From: Klebsiella oxytoca NBRC 105695
GTDB lineage: Bacteria; Pseudomonadota; Gammaproteobacteria; Enterobacterales; Enterobacteriaceae
DNA length: 64,000 bases
Reading direction: 5' to 3'
NCBI RefSeq assembly: GCF_001598695.1
Contig: NZ_BCZK01000008.1
Location: 1 to 64,000 of the forward strand
This document shows positions 26,444-34,503 of this stretch, one piece after another. A program made the translations under genes and the position numbers. The notes under the pieces are model-generated. The model was given only the letters and a program-made list of their open reading frames with translations. It did not search any database and was not told where the DNA came from. How positions within the stretch are numbered: position 1 is the first letter of the stretch; every line of letters begins with the position of its first letter.

Positions 26444-26475
26444 AAAAACCCCGCGTTCCAGTCAGGAAGGCGGGG
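26444..26475 (-). terminator. Minus-strand terminator-like hairpin upstream of the GTPase gene
   Basis: CCCCGC and GCGGGG form a 6-bp stem. Read on the minus strand it is followed by TTTTTAATT, 25 bp before the GTPase start. It either stops read-through from the right or acts as an attenuator. Confidence 0.5.
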
Positions 26476-26665
26476 ATTCACTGAGATAATATCTGTCTGA
26501 AATTAATTGGAATTTTGATTAACACGTAAAGGACTTTGTTAGGTCTAGGGCTGAACGAAGTCCGCACAGTGCCAAAAGCGGAACACGCTAATGCTGGTGT
26601 ACAGATGCTGACTCATTTCCTCCTCCACTTTCATACCGTTATACTGTGAAAAAAAGGAGGTAGGT

Positions 26666-27544
26666 GTGAAACTGAAAATGCAGGATTTGAGGCTGTTTAA
26701 TCTCGTGTTTGAGAGCGATCCTGGCTGGATACTGGATTTCTCTAACCGCACCTTGTCTGCTTTTTTTGATGAAGAACTAAACATTGATATTGATGATGAA
26801 CGTTATCAGGAAGAGGGGACGTCAAAGGCCAAACGAGTTAGATGCTTGCTGAAACAGGCTGATCGTGAGACCGCTCTGCGAGTTCTTGGCGCTCTCTGGC
26901 AGTATAAAACAGAATCCATGCCTGAACAGGCTGAACAAAGCCGTAATGACTATATTGCACTGATTTCCCGCTTAGAAAATGCTGACACCGATGAAGCCAA
27001 AGGCGAAAAGCCTGTCCAGGCATGGCATTGTGTTGACTGGCCTTCACTTATCGCTGAAATGAACGAGATGAAATCTCTGCCGCCACATCCACGTGGTTTT
27101 CGGTTTGAAGCCTGGCTTGCTGAACTGTTCTGTATCTTTAAGCTCGCTCCCCGTTCGTCTTTCCGAAATACAGGCGAACAAATTGATGGAAGTTTCCGAC
27201 TGAATGATGAGTTTTACCTGATGGAGGCAAAGTGGCATCAGAAAAGAACGTCGGCTGCCGATCTCCATGTATTTGAAGGAAAGCTCACTACCAAGGCAAC
27301 CTGGACACGCGGCGTTTTTATCAGTTGGATGGGGTTTACGCCTGAAGGTCTGACGGCTTTTGGTAAAGGGAAGCGGGTTATCTGTGTCAGTGGTTATGAT
27401 CTTTACCACTCACTGAGTCATGGGATCCCTTTGCCCGACCTTCTGGACGCTAAAACCCGGCACGCCGCTGAAACGGGAGAGCCCTATGCTGAGTTAGACC
27501 GACTATATGTACTCAAGAACAAACAGTTCGGAACGCTGAAATAA
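26666..27544 (+). CDS. Restriction endonuclease-like protein (PD-(D/E)xK fold)
   Basis: This 292-residue protein has a C-terminal half that fits the PD-(D/E)xK nuclease fold. A helix with glutamate (GFRFEAWLAELF, about 143-154) is followed by Asp in GEQIDGSF (about 173) and MEAKWHQK (Glu-x-Lys, about 186), and a glutamine/lysine-rich helix (LHVFEGKLTTKATW). The N-terminal 120 residues are acidic and helical (FDEELNIDIDDERYQEEG) and unrecognised. The start is GTG at 26666, with AGGAGG 6-11 nt upstream. No methyltransferase or helicase partner lies beside it, so it may be a solitary, modification-dependent or otherwise regulated nuclease. Confidence 0.65.
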   Translation: MKLKMQDLRLFNLVFESDPGWILDFSNRTLSAFFDEELNIDIDDERYQEEGTSKAKRVRCLLKQADRETALRVLGALWQYKTESMPEQAEQSRNDYIALISRLENADTDEAKGEKPVQAWHCVDWPSLIAEMNEMKSLPPHPRGFRFEAWLAELFCIFKLAPRSSFRNTGEQIDGSFRLNDEFYLMEAKWHQKRTSAADLHVFEGKLTTKATWTRGVFISWMGFTPEGLTAFGKGKRVICVSGYDLYHSLSHGIPLPDLLDAKTRHAAETGEPYAELDRLYVLKNKQFGTLK

Positions 27545-27822
27545 CGGGTTGGGAAGCTGTGACCTGCTCCCCGTTGTTTCACACAGAATGCTGTTAGTAA
27601 TGTCCGCATATCGCTCTTAGCGGACCTTCAGCTCAGTTACCTAGTCCGCTTCGTGCCAGAAGCTGACATAGCTGACATCATAATGAACTAATCAACGAGG
27701 AGCTGGCCCTCTCTTTGCCGATGGTACAAAATGGGAAAGAGTTAATTCTGATTCCGGAAGCTTTTCACTGTAAAATTAGCTCGTTCTTATGACGTTGAGA
27801 CGTAAAATATATGGAGACCATT
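27545..27822. other. Intergenic region without recognisable content
   Basis: It contains scattered short repeats of the AGCGGAC type but no supported gene. GGAG for the next gene is at 27813-27816. Confidence 0.4.
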
Positions 27823-28155
27823 ATGGCATTTATACGTAATCCGCAAACAGTTATTTCAGTGAAAAATATTGAATCAGTAAATGAAAAGGAGTTTAATGAG
27901 CTGGTGACAGAATTATCAGTGCAGGGATTTACACATAGCTCGGAGGTTTCTGAATATATTGTCAAAAATAACCTTGGTGCAAAATATAAAAATATATCTG
28001 GTGTTCTTCAGATGAAGAAACGTGGTGATGAATGGTCATTTGAGGGAGGTTTCCCTCCTGATATTTATGCTCGGTTATGCCAAAAACTAAAGCTTAAAAA
28101 TAAAGGATCACAAGCTCGCCCGGGAGAATTTACTCCCTATAAAAACGTCAAGTAG
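27823..28155 (+). CDS. Small protein of unknown function
   Basis: I do not recognise this 110-residue protein. It is mostly helical in appearance (NEKEFNELVTELSVQGFTH, SEVSEYIVKNNLG), with a central KYKNISGVLQMKKRGDEW and a glycine-rich GGFPPDIYARL, and a basic C-terminus. The start at 27823 has GGAG with 6-nt spacing and a perfect terminator follows at 28205, so it looks like a real single-gene unit. Base composition is AT-rich, unlike the CP4-like block to the left. Confidence 0.6.
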   Translation: MAFIRNPQTVISVKNIESVNEKEFNELVTELSVQGFTHSSEVSEYIVKNNLGAKYKNISGVLQMKKRGDEWSFEGGFPPDIYARLCQKLKLKNKGSQARPGEFTPYKNVK

Positions 28156-28568
28156 TCTGTTATGGATGATGCATTGATGAGTAAGCCACAACTGAGAAGT
28201 ATTTGCCGTCAGCACTGACGGCCTTTCCGGCAGTAGTCGGAGGGGACTGAACGCCCTCTGAGTGCTAGGAGCGGACATACCGAGCGACAGAATGAATCAA
28301 TTAATAGGATTCAGGTTACAGTAAGGAATACATCGAACATTAATACCATTAAGTTTCTTCTTAGTGATTTTGTTCCACTGTATAATTTAGCCTGATCCCT
28401 ATTAATTATTTTTGAGAGTATCAACTGGAAAGCTTGTTCTACTTTATTTTTCGCCACATCATTTCTGTTAAATGAGGATGCAAATATGTTGTTTTATCTT
28501 TTGTGATCTTTATTGATGTATTGCATTTTTTTAATAAAACTCCATGCAGATGGGTTTTACTTTTAAAT
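28156..28568. other. AT-rich intergenic region between two unrelated genes
   Basis: After the terminator at 28205 I find only AT-rich sequence with no supported gene. Fragments such as GCTAGGAGCGGACAT recur in similar form near 27600 and 29490, and may be debris of repeated insertions. Confidence 0.4.
28205..28226 (+). terminator. Hairpin terminator after the gene at 27823
   Basis: GCCGTCAG-CA-CTGACGGC is a perfect 8-bp stem followed by CTTTCC. Confidence 0.6.
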
Positions 28569-29225
28569 TCATCCCAGAATTCTTTTTTTCATTTTGGATG
28601 TAACTGACCTCTTCGGAATTAACAGAAAGAACCAAAAACTATTAAATGCAACCATCCTAACAATATAATTATTAGGGTTAAGGTTTAAACCACCAATTGA
28701 TGTGCTTCTTAATAGATATGGTTCTAAAGGCTCTTCAGGTTTACCAGTTTCCACATCAATCCTGTTTGCAGAAGTTACTATTAGAAGAGAAAGGATTACA
28801 CCATCTACTTTTTTATTACCAGTAATTATGAATGGTATGTGTTTTTCTAAAGTGGTTCTGGCATCATAACCGCCATTTGATGCTCTTGCTGAATTATATG
28901 ATATCTTTAGAAGTTCACGTAATAATAAATCATAATCATAATCATATTCAAATGTTATTTCATCTCCTGGTTTTAAAGGGGTGAGCATCTGGTTTTTAAA
29001 ACAAGTTACGAAATATGCATCTAGTTGAGACAGTATTCCATTATTACACTCGGCACATACATCCCCAATAACTGGATCGCCTTTAAAATGGTAGTCACTT
29101 TTATCAGTCATCGCTAAAAGTTAAATATCAAAACTTTTAATTATCGCTGAAGGGAATATATGTTCTTTAGTTAAGTTTATTGTGCTTTTACAATAAGCAC
29201 AATTTTTTTTGCTTTCCAAATTCAT
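28569..29225 (-). pseudogene. HNH-endonuclease-like gene interrupted by an in-frame stop codon
   Basis: One continuous frame of 219 codons from ATG 29225 to 28569 is broken by a single TAA at 29121-29123. Before the stop it reads NCAYCKSTINLTKEHIFPSA, after it GDPVIGDVCAECNNGILSQL. Together CxxC...EH..P...CxxCNN is the zinc-containing HNH layout of a family of small HNH proteins. The part after the stop has its own ATG at 29111 (180 residues) but lacks the catalytic EH segment, so it should be inactive alone. The rest is unrecognised (ITFEYDYDYDLLLRELLK, VRMVAFNSFWFFLLIP). Either a decayed nuclease or a stop read through. Confidence 0.65.
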
Positions 29226-29802
29226 CACCCAATGAATATTTATTCTTATCAATTTTCGAATCGTAATAAAAACATTTAGTTTAGTCAATATCTATTTATT
29301 GGTACTGAAGCCTTAGATGTTATTTGATAGCGATAACAAACTGCTTGAAAAGTTACGTGCAGATGATAACCAGTAGGTAAGGCCTCAACATCAACCTTAA
29401 GGTACACAAGAAGTTCACCAAAAGAATGGGGCGTAAATCCGGGCGATCTCAGTACGCCGTTTCCGCTTTTCGCTCTTAACAGACCGACGGCTCCGTGACA
29501 GGAGCGGAAATCGTTAATTCAACGTAAATTCATTATTGAGGAAGGTCACCAGAACATTAGGAAATTTCTCAAGTCCAGTTCTAAACCGAAGTGTCAGGCA
29601 ATCATATACACAAAACATGGCGATAAAAAACTTATCCTCAGGGCTAAATGCTGGTTTTTTTGTGGGCTGTATCCAAAAGAGTACAAAACAACTTGAAAAA
29701 ATTATAAAGTATTATGTAATAACATTCATTATGCTTCCCCCCTTTTCAAATAGAAAGGGAAAGTTTTTTGTTAAGATTTATCAAACACAGCAAGGATGTA
29801 AT
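29226..29802. other. Region upstream of the dGTPase-like gene
   Basis: No supported gene. An open frame from 29536 runs in frame into the dGTPase but has atypical composition (KIIKYYVITFIMLPPFSNRK). The start at 29803 has a proper ribosome binding site, so I treat the rest as leader. The part from 29360 to 29520 has coding-like composition in short stretches but is broken. Confidence 0.4.
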
Positions 29803-31029
29803 ATGTACAATGAAGAAACAAAAGATTTTGCGAAGAAGCAAGAGCAAAAACTGATTGAGGCGCTGGGACACAGCCGTGAGCATACTGATGCCAGCACTGA
29901 AGTCCGAAGCAGAGATGATTACCAGCGAGACTATGCACGAATTCTTTACTCATCCTCATTCCGACGGCTTCAGGGGAAAATGCAACTTTTTGAAGTTGAT
30001 CCTGAAAAATTTAACCGAAACCGCTTAACCCACAGCCTTGAGGTCGCTCAGATTGCACGCAGTATTGCATCGGATCTTGAACTGCAATATCCCGTGGTTG
30101 TTGAGCTGGCAGCCCTAGCCCATGATATTGGGAACCCTCCATTCGGGCACTCAGGCGAAAAAATGCTTAACAGTTTATCCGCTAAAATCGGCGGATATGA
30201 AGGAAACGCCCAGGCGCTTCGTATCTTGAGAAAACTCGAGAAAAAATATGCCGGCTGTGCAGGCTTAGATCTCACCTACCGCAGCTTACTGTCTGTCATC
30301 AAATATCCAAATACGAAATCCACTTCAAATAAATTCATTTATGATGATGACTATGCCTTCTATCAGCGGTTGCTGGAAGATAAGCAACTAGATATGAAGG
30401 CAGGTGAAAAAACCATTGATGCGCAGATCATGGATCTGGCCGATGAAATTGCATATGCAGCGCATGACCTGGAAGATGCATTGAGCAGAAACATGGTGAC
30501 TATCGAAGATATTGAATATGAATTTCTTAAGTCACCAGACTACAACGTGGCTTTAGAACACTTCAGTGAGATTGTCAGCACGTCTAAGAAAACTGCATCT
30601 GAGGCAAAATTACTGAAGTCGTCAGAGGAATTTGCCATAATTTTTCGTAAAGAGCTGACGTCCAACATCGTTAACCGTCTGGTCATGGATATTGGCGTTG
30701 TTGAAAGTGACAATTGTTACGAAGAGCTGGGGTACAAAACGTTACAGAAACTTGCTGAAGGCCTTAAAAAACTGCTCTTCAAAGTCATTATGCGTAAAAG
30801 GAACATACTGACTTACGAGTTTAAAGGAAATAAGATCATCAGTGATTTATATGAGTTTTATAATGCCGGTGACAACTATAAGTTTCTGTCACCTGAGCTT
30901 AAGTCTTCGTTATCTGGTACAGATCCGTCTCAGCTCGAAACTAAAAAAGCGCGGGCTGTGGTTGATTACATTTCAGGCATGATGGACACATTCGCCATCA
31001 AGGAATGGGAAACTCATTGTAAGAAATAA
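29803..31029 (+). CDS. dGTPase-like HD-domain triphosphohydrolase
   Basis: This 408-residue protein belongs to the deoxyguanosinetriphosphate triphosphohydrolase (Dgt) family. The metal-binding residues appear in order: His in NRLTHSLEVAQIARSIA (about 76), His-Asp in LAHDIGNPPFGHSGE (about 106-107), and the distal Asp in QIMDLADEIAYAAHDLEDA. SSFRRLQGKMQLFEVD near residue 50 is a family signature. dGTPases hydrolyse dNTPs, and island-borne ones can protect cells by emptying the nucleotide pool during phage infection; that role is inferred from family knowledge and location. The start at 29803 follows AAGGA. It is AT-rich and alone between a broken HNH gene and a cyclase-like module. Confidence 0.82.
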   Translation: MYNEETKDFAKKQEQKLIEALGHSREHTDASTEVRSRDDYQRDYARILYSSSFRRLQGKMQLFEVDPEKFNRNRLTHSLEVAQIARSIASDLELQYPVVVELAALAHDIGNPPFGHSGEKMLNSLSAKIGGYEGNAQALRILRKLEKKYAGCAGLDLTYRSLLSVIKYPNTKSTSNKFIYDDDYAFYQRLLEDKQLDMKAGEKTIDAQIMDLADEIAYAAHDLEDALSRNMVTIEDIEYEFLKSPDYNVALEHFSEIVSTSKKTASEAKLLKSSEEFAIIFRKELTSNIVNRLVMDIGVVESDNCYEELGYKTLQKLAEGLKKLLFKVIMRKRNILTYEFKGNKIISDLYEFYNAGDNYKFLSPELKSSLSGTDPSQLETKKARAVVDYISGMMDTFAIKEWETHCKK

Positions 31030-31705
31030 AACTCCACTCTATACGCGTGTAAGCCTGCCTGCATAAATCTGTTACACCTCAAATGCAGCGAACTGTCATA
31101 ACTCCGTTTTAATGACCTGCTGGAACAGTAGCTTTGCTGCCTCGGCAGGCTTTTCAATACGTTTAGTAACAGCTTATGTATTAACGCACTCTGATTTTCG
31201 ACTTTACAGCCTCTAAGCACGAAACCTATGCTCTTACTGTATGGCAGAGCTTAAAGAATAGTGCATTAAGTCAAAAGAGCCGGTCTGCCGGGGCAGCTTA
31301 AGAGGATCAGCAAGGATGCAAGTGATGACTGCTGTGTGCCAAGAACGGACGTTGCTGGGAACTTTAACCTGTAGCCGGCAAGTGATATTAAAAAGAAAAA
31401 CAGAATAGTGGTGCCGGAATCGAGAATCGAACCAAGGACACCAGTATTTTAAATATTCGTGCCAGATTAATGTTTGATATAGCTGTTACTATTTACCAGC
31501 TGAGCTAGTGTGGTCCCGGCCAGAGCAAATCAATTCGCATTTTCTGCTCTTGTACATTTACCTTTCTTAAAGTCTGTAAGTAAAGGATTTCGATGACTAG
31601 TCAATCAGTTTATATAAATACTGTGTTTAGGTTTTGGGCATTATCTACGATAAGTTTCTAAGGATATTGGCCCCCACTAAGGGGCCATCAACCGCTGGCT
31701 AGCGA
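31030..31705. other. Intergenic region with a tRNA-like relic
   Basis: A 676-bp gap with no supported protein gene. It holds the tRNA-like sequence at 31409-31520, listed separately, and nothing else I can interpret. Confidence 0.5.
31409..31520 (-). pseudogene. Degenerate tRNA-like sequence
   Basis: The minus strand starts GCCGGGA and ends TTCCGGC-A-CCA, a 7-bp acceptor stem with one G-U pair. TAGCTCAGCTGGTA is a standard tRNA D-arm and GGTTCGATTC a standard T-loop. The total length is 112 nt, not about 76; six extra bases follow the acceptor stem, the D-stem 3' strand is missing, and the T-stem pairs poorly. It is therefore a tRNA relic or an unusual tRNA-like RNA. No anticodon can be named with confidence (a TTTAAAA loop is possible). 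Confidence 0.55.
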
Positions 31706-32299
31706 TTAGTCAATGCGTGTCAGCTCGTAATGACCTACTGTTTTACGGCTTGTGAAGTAGTTCCCATTTAGCACTTCTTTACCATTAAGGTTTAGCTTGA
31801 GAATAGCTGTGCCTCTGTAAGAATCTTGTGCAACAAAACCTGCCTTATGCTTGGGGGTTGTTAAAAAAACGTAGTAGAGTGCTGGTCGCCCCGTTTCGGT
31901 ATCCTTTTTAGGCTTAGCCACTAACGTCTGAGAATCGGAGTCGTCAGCTTCGACATCCATTCCAATTCTAAGAAAATCCTGCCTTATAGTTGCTTGTGCG
32001 TGGGATGTACCTTTTTTATCTTCCCATTCCCAATGAATAACCATATCCCAGGTTCCGTTCAAATCAGGGAAGAGTAGATCATTTAGCTTAGGGAACCATT
32101 GCCATAACTTTCGCCATCCAAAGAAAAAAATTGATATCAAAATAGTGTTAAGAAGAAACGAACCTCCAGATGCAACAGATAGAGCTGTCACGAAAGTTGT
32201 GTTTTCATCATATACGCCCCATAAAATCAGACAGCAGGCAGTCGCATAGATAACGGCGATTATTGAGATTATTTTCCCTATTGGGAGAAGGTTTATCAT
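31706..32299 (-). CDS. 2TM/beta-barrel effector resembling Cap15 (S-2TM-beta family)
   Basis: This 197-residue protein has two N-terminal transmembrane helices (about 9-28 and 42-61), a basic aromatic linker (GWRKLWQWFPKLNDLL) and a beta-rich soluble domain from FPDLNGTWDM (77-86). Later strands read GTAILKLNLNGK and NGNYFTSRKTVGHYELTR. This matches the layout and motifs I know for SMODS-associated 2TM-beta effectors (Cap15 of CBASS, OptE of Panoptes), in which the barrel binds a cyclic nucleotide and the helices then disrupt the inner membrane. It overlaps the upstream cyclase-like gene by four bases (ATGA), so the two are translationally coupled. Membrane killing is inferred. Confidence 0.68.
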   Translation of the reverse strand: MINLLPIGKIISIIAVIYATACCLILWGVYDENTTFVTALSVASGGSFLLNTILISIFFFGWRKLWQWFPKLNDLLFPDLNGTWDMVIHWEWEDKKGTSHAQATIRQDFLRIGMDVEADDSDSQTLVAKPKKDTETGRPALYYVFLTTPKHKAGFVAQDSYRGTAILKLNLNGKEVLNGNYFTSRKTVGHYELTRID

Positions 32300-32733
32300 T
32301 GCAACTCCTCATAATAAACTTCCTTACCAGCCTCAAATATAGAAAGACGATCCCCTTCGCTTACAATCCCTGTAAGTTTAATCTCGTCAATGCAAGAGCC
32401 ATAAAGGGCAGCAACAAAACGTCCACCAACGAGTCTTGACCTGTCAAAACTGATGTTCTCTATGATTGGTGGTGAGAAATATTGTGCGGTATAAGTAACA
32501 CTTCCTGCTTCATCTAAGATGTGAAAGCCATCGTGGTATTCGCTATTTTTATTGGAAATTTTTGATAATAACTCCAATGTGGAATCATTCTGTATGGGCT
32601 CTATATTACGAAGACTTGTGATGGGAAGACTATCAGGGTTATTACATATAATAACCCCTATACCAGAAAAATAAACACGATTGGATTTATTCCAAATATC
32701 ATATAGTAATTTATATAAGTTCTCTTTTGTCAT
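32296..32733 (-). CDS. Diadenylate-cyclase-like (DAC/DisA-N fold) protein, possible nucleotide synthase or sensor
   Basis: This 145-residue protein carries the sequence pattern of the DAC domain. VYFSGIGVIIC (20-30) is a first strand, HDGFHILDEAGSVTYTAQYF (67-86) aligns with the DGA motif strand, LVGGRFVAAL (101-110) aligns with GTRHRxA, and IVSEGDRLSIFEAGK (123-137) with the SE..G.IS segment. True diadenylate cyclases make c-di-AMP using DGA and RHR; here these read DGF and RFV, so classical activity is doubtful. It could make another nucleotide, bind one, or be a relative from the DACN sensor families. It is coupled by ATGA to a Cap15-like effector, the usual place of the signal-making gene. 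Confidence 0.5.
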   Translation of the reverse strand: MTKENLYKLLYDIWNKSNRVYFSGIGVIICNNPDSLPITSLRNIEPIQNDSTLELLSKISNKNSEYHDGFHILDEAGSVTYTAQYFSPPIIENISFDRSRLVGGRFVAALYGSCIDEIKLTGIVSEGDRLSIFEAGKEVYYEELQ

Positions 32734-33151
32734 CGCTCATTTCTTTCTGTTTTTAGCTATTAGCTACCAAAAATCAAACAGTAATATCAATAAAGACGAT
32801 TATCCAATAATTTTCTTGGCAATGGAAGATTTGATGAACAAGGACAAAGATTTGTAGCAACAATGGTATGAGGTTTGACATCATGCCTAAGAGTTCGATG
32901 CAGTTTTAGCTGACCACAACAAAGGAAAATGTTCGCTTTTCGCTCAAGGCTGCCCGTCTACTATGTGCTGTAAGCAGACATCTTTGAAATCTGCACTCCA
33001 TTAATACACATCCTCATTTATGCGCTGCCCCCTTCAGCTCACACCATTCCATTACTAATGGTGAGCAATTCACGACCTTCCGGGTCACGATGGTGAGTAC
33101 AACGAAAACCTATCTTTTTACGCCACATCTAAATAACTGATCCTAATACCG
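32734..33151. other. Region between the cyclase-like operon and the IS630 transposase gene
   Basis: The first 30 bp hold the operon's ribosome binding region and presumably its promoter. The rest is AT-rich non-coding sequence, and the last part belongs to the end of the IS630 element, whose exact boundary I cannot set. Confidence 0.4.
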
Positions 33152-34260
33152 CTACACTTTAGCCAGTCCATGTTTTCCACCGGGGAATGGGCTGACAGTA
33201 TCCATAAAGTGACGAACCTTTTTCAACAGTTGCCGCATTGAGCGGCACTGGTGATTTCGGGTTATTGTCTCATGAAGTGCCTGCCACAACCGTTCGACAT
33301 GATTGACCCACGGCGAGTAAACCGGCTGATAAATCACCCTGAACTTTGGGTTTGCTTTCAGCCAGCGCAACGTTTCACGGCTTTTGTGGATGATGTAGTT
33401 ATCGACAATGAGTGTGATCGTTTTTGCCCGCCGGTACGTCGCCTTCAGATGGTTTAACAGACTGATAAATAATGATGAACATTTACTATTCCCACCAACA
33501 TAGCTCACTTTTCCCGTACCACTGTGCAGTGCACCGGCAAGATAGTACTTTTCGTTCTGGCCCGGCGTGACAACGCGCTTTTGCTGCCCGCGTAACTGCC
33601 AGTCAGCACCGATTTTGGGATTGAGGTGGATATCCACTTCATCTTCGTAAAACACAGGGTGTTCTGCGCTACAGCTGGTTAACGCCACATTAATCGCTGC
33701 CATTTTATCTTCCTTATTCGGGTCCCGGATACGCAGTGTTGGTGCTGCTCTGCGCCATACCAGTCCGGCAACAGGTAACCATCGCCGGATAGTTGAAGCA
33801 TGTAGCGGACAACCGGTGACATCACGGATTTTTATCGCCAGCAGTTCGATACTCCAGCGGGAACGCTGATAACCAAAATCGCCGGGAGAATGCTTAACAA
33901 GCTCACGCAGCAATGCGCAAATATGTTCGAACGGCCAGCGCCTCCTACGTCCTGACGGTAATGACTTCAGGCCTTCAGCACCAGACAGCGTGAACCAGTT
34001 AATCCAGCGACCAACCGATGAGCGGGCACAGCAGAGCGTTCTGGCAACATGCCTGACGGTGTCACCACGATGTAGCATCAGCATGGCTGTGAGTCGCCGG
34101 GCGCGGTTTTTGTCCTTTGTTTTATGGAGCGTTTTCTGCATCAGGCGTCGTTCAGTTCTGGGAATTGGTGCTATGATCGGCATTGCTCAGTCCGGTTGGT
34201 GATTTGGGATATTCAGCGATTGATCAGATCGCATAAACCGGACTGAGTTCCTCCTGAGTG
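33110..34260. mobile_element. IS630-family insertion sequence (approximate ends)
   Basis: An intact IS630-type transposase gene is flanked by about 40-75 bp on each side. A 12-bp inverted repeat, CTCAGTCCGGTT with AACCGGACTGAG, lies just upstream of the gene (34187-34198, 34236-34247) and may be part of an end. IS630 duplicates only TA, so ends cannot be fixed by eye. The limits given are estimates from the usual 1.15-kb length. Confidence 0.6.
33152..34183 (-). CDS. IS630-family transposase
   Basis: This 343-residue transposase is very close to what I remember of IS630 itself from Shigella sonnei. It has an N-terminal helix-turn-helix (DTVRHVARTLCCARSSVGRW) and a DDE-type catalytic core with VFYEDEVDIHLNPK, TLIVDNYIIHKS and SPWVNHVERLWQ (Asp, Asp, Glu). 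The frame is intact with the family's full length, so the element may still be active. It lies directly upstream of the cyclase-like operon and could influence its expression. Confidence 0.9.
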   Translation of the reverse strand: MPIIAPIPRTERRLMQKTLHKTKDKNRARRLTAMLMLHRGDTVRHVARTLCCARSSVGRWINWFTLSGAEGLKSLPSGRRRRWPFEHICALLRELVKHSPGDFGYQRSRWSIELLAIKIRDVTGCPLHASTIRRWLPVAGLVWRRAAPTLRIRDPNKEDKMAAINVALTSCSAEHPVFYEDEVDIHLNPKIGADWQLRGQQKRVVTPGQNEKYYLAGALHSGTGKVSYVGGNSKCSSLFISLLNHLKATYRRAKTITLIVDNYIIHKSRETLRWLKANPKFRVIYQPVYSPWVNHVERLWQALHETITRNHQCRSMRQLLKKVRHFMDTVSPFPGGKHGLAKV

Positions 34261-34503
34261 ATCTACTATTCCGAGCAGTTATTTAGATCGCACCAACTGC
34301 CTTTATGCGCTGGTGCGTATCAGATATCAAGACTTATGCCCTGGAACCCCGGTTCATGTCAGACAGAGCGTCGACAGTGCCGCATAATATATTCTTTGTG
34401 ACTTTGCTGACTTTCATCCGCACTTGGTAAATAACCCAAAATGAGGATAAGGTTGCCACGGGATAAATGAAAACGCGTGGCATGGCAGGAACAAGAATCA
34501 ACG
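34261..34503. other. Intergenic region after the IS630 element
   Basis: No gene is supported. An imperfect repeat, CCACGGGATAAATG with CGCGTGGCATGG near 34458-34485, could be the terminator of the gene at 34504. Confidence 0.3.

Noticed and set aside
29536..29802. 89-residue N-terminal extension of the dGTPase-like protein
   Set aside because: Atypical composition, no ribosome binding site at the upstream start, and a good AAGGA-spaced ATG at 29803 that gives a normal Dgt N-terminus.
32296..32733. mCpol (Panoptes OptS) identity for the partner of the 2TM-beta effector
   Set aside because: No GGDD/GGDEF-like palm motif is present; the sequence pattern fits a DAC-like domain better.
34187..34247. 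CTCAGTCCGGTT / AACCGGACTGAG as the two terminal repeats of a small element
   Set aside because: Only 36 bp lie between the arms and they are beside an IS630 transposase gene, so they are more likely part of one IS end than a separate element.
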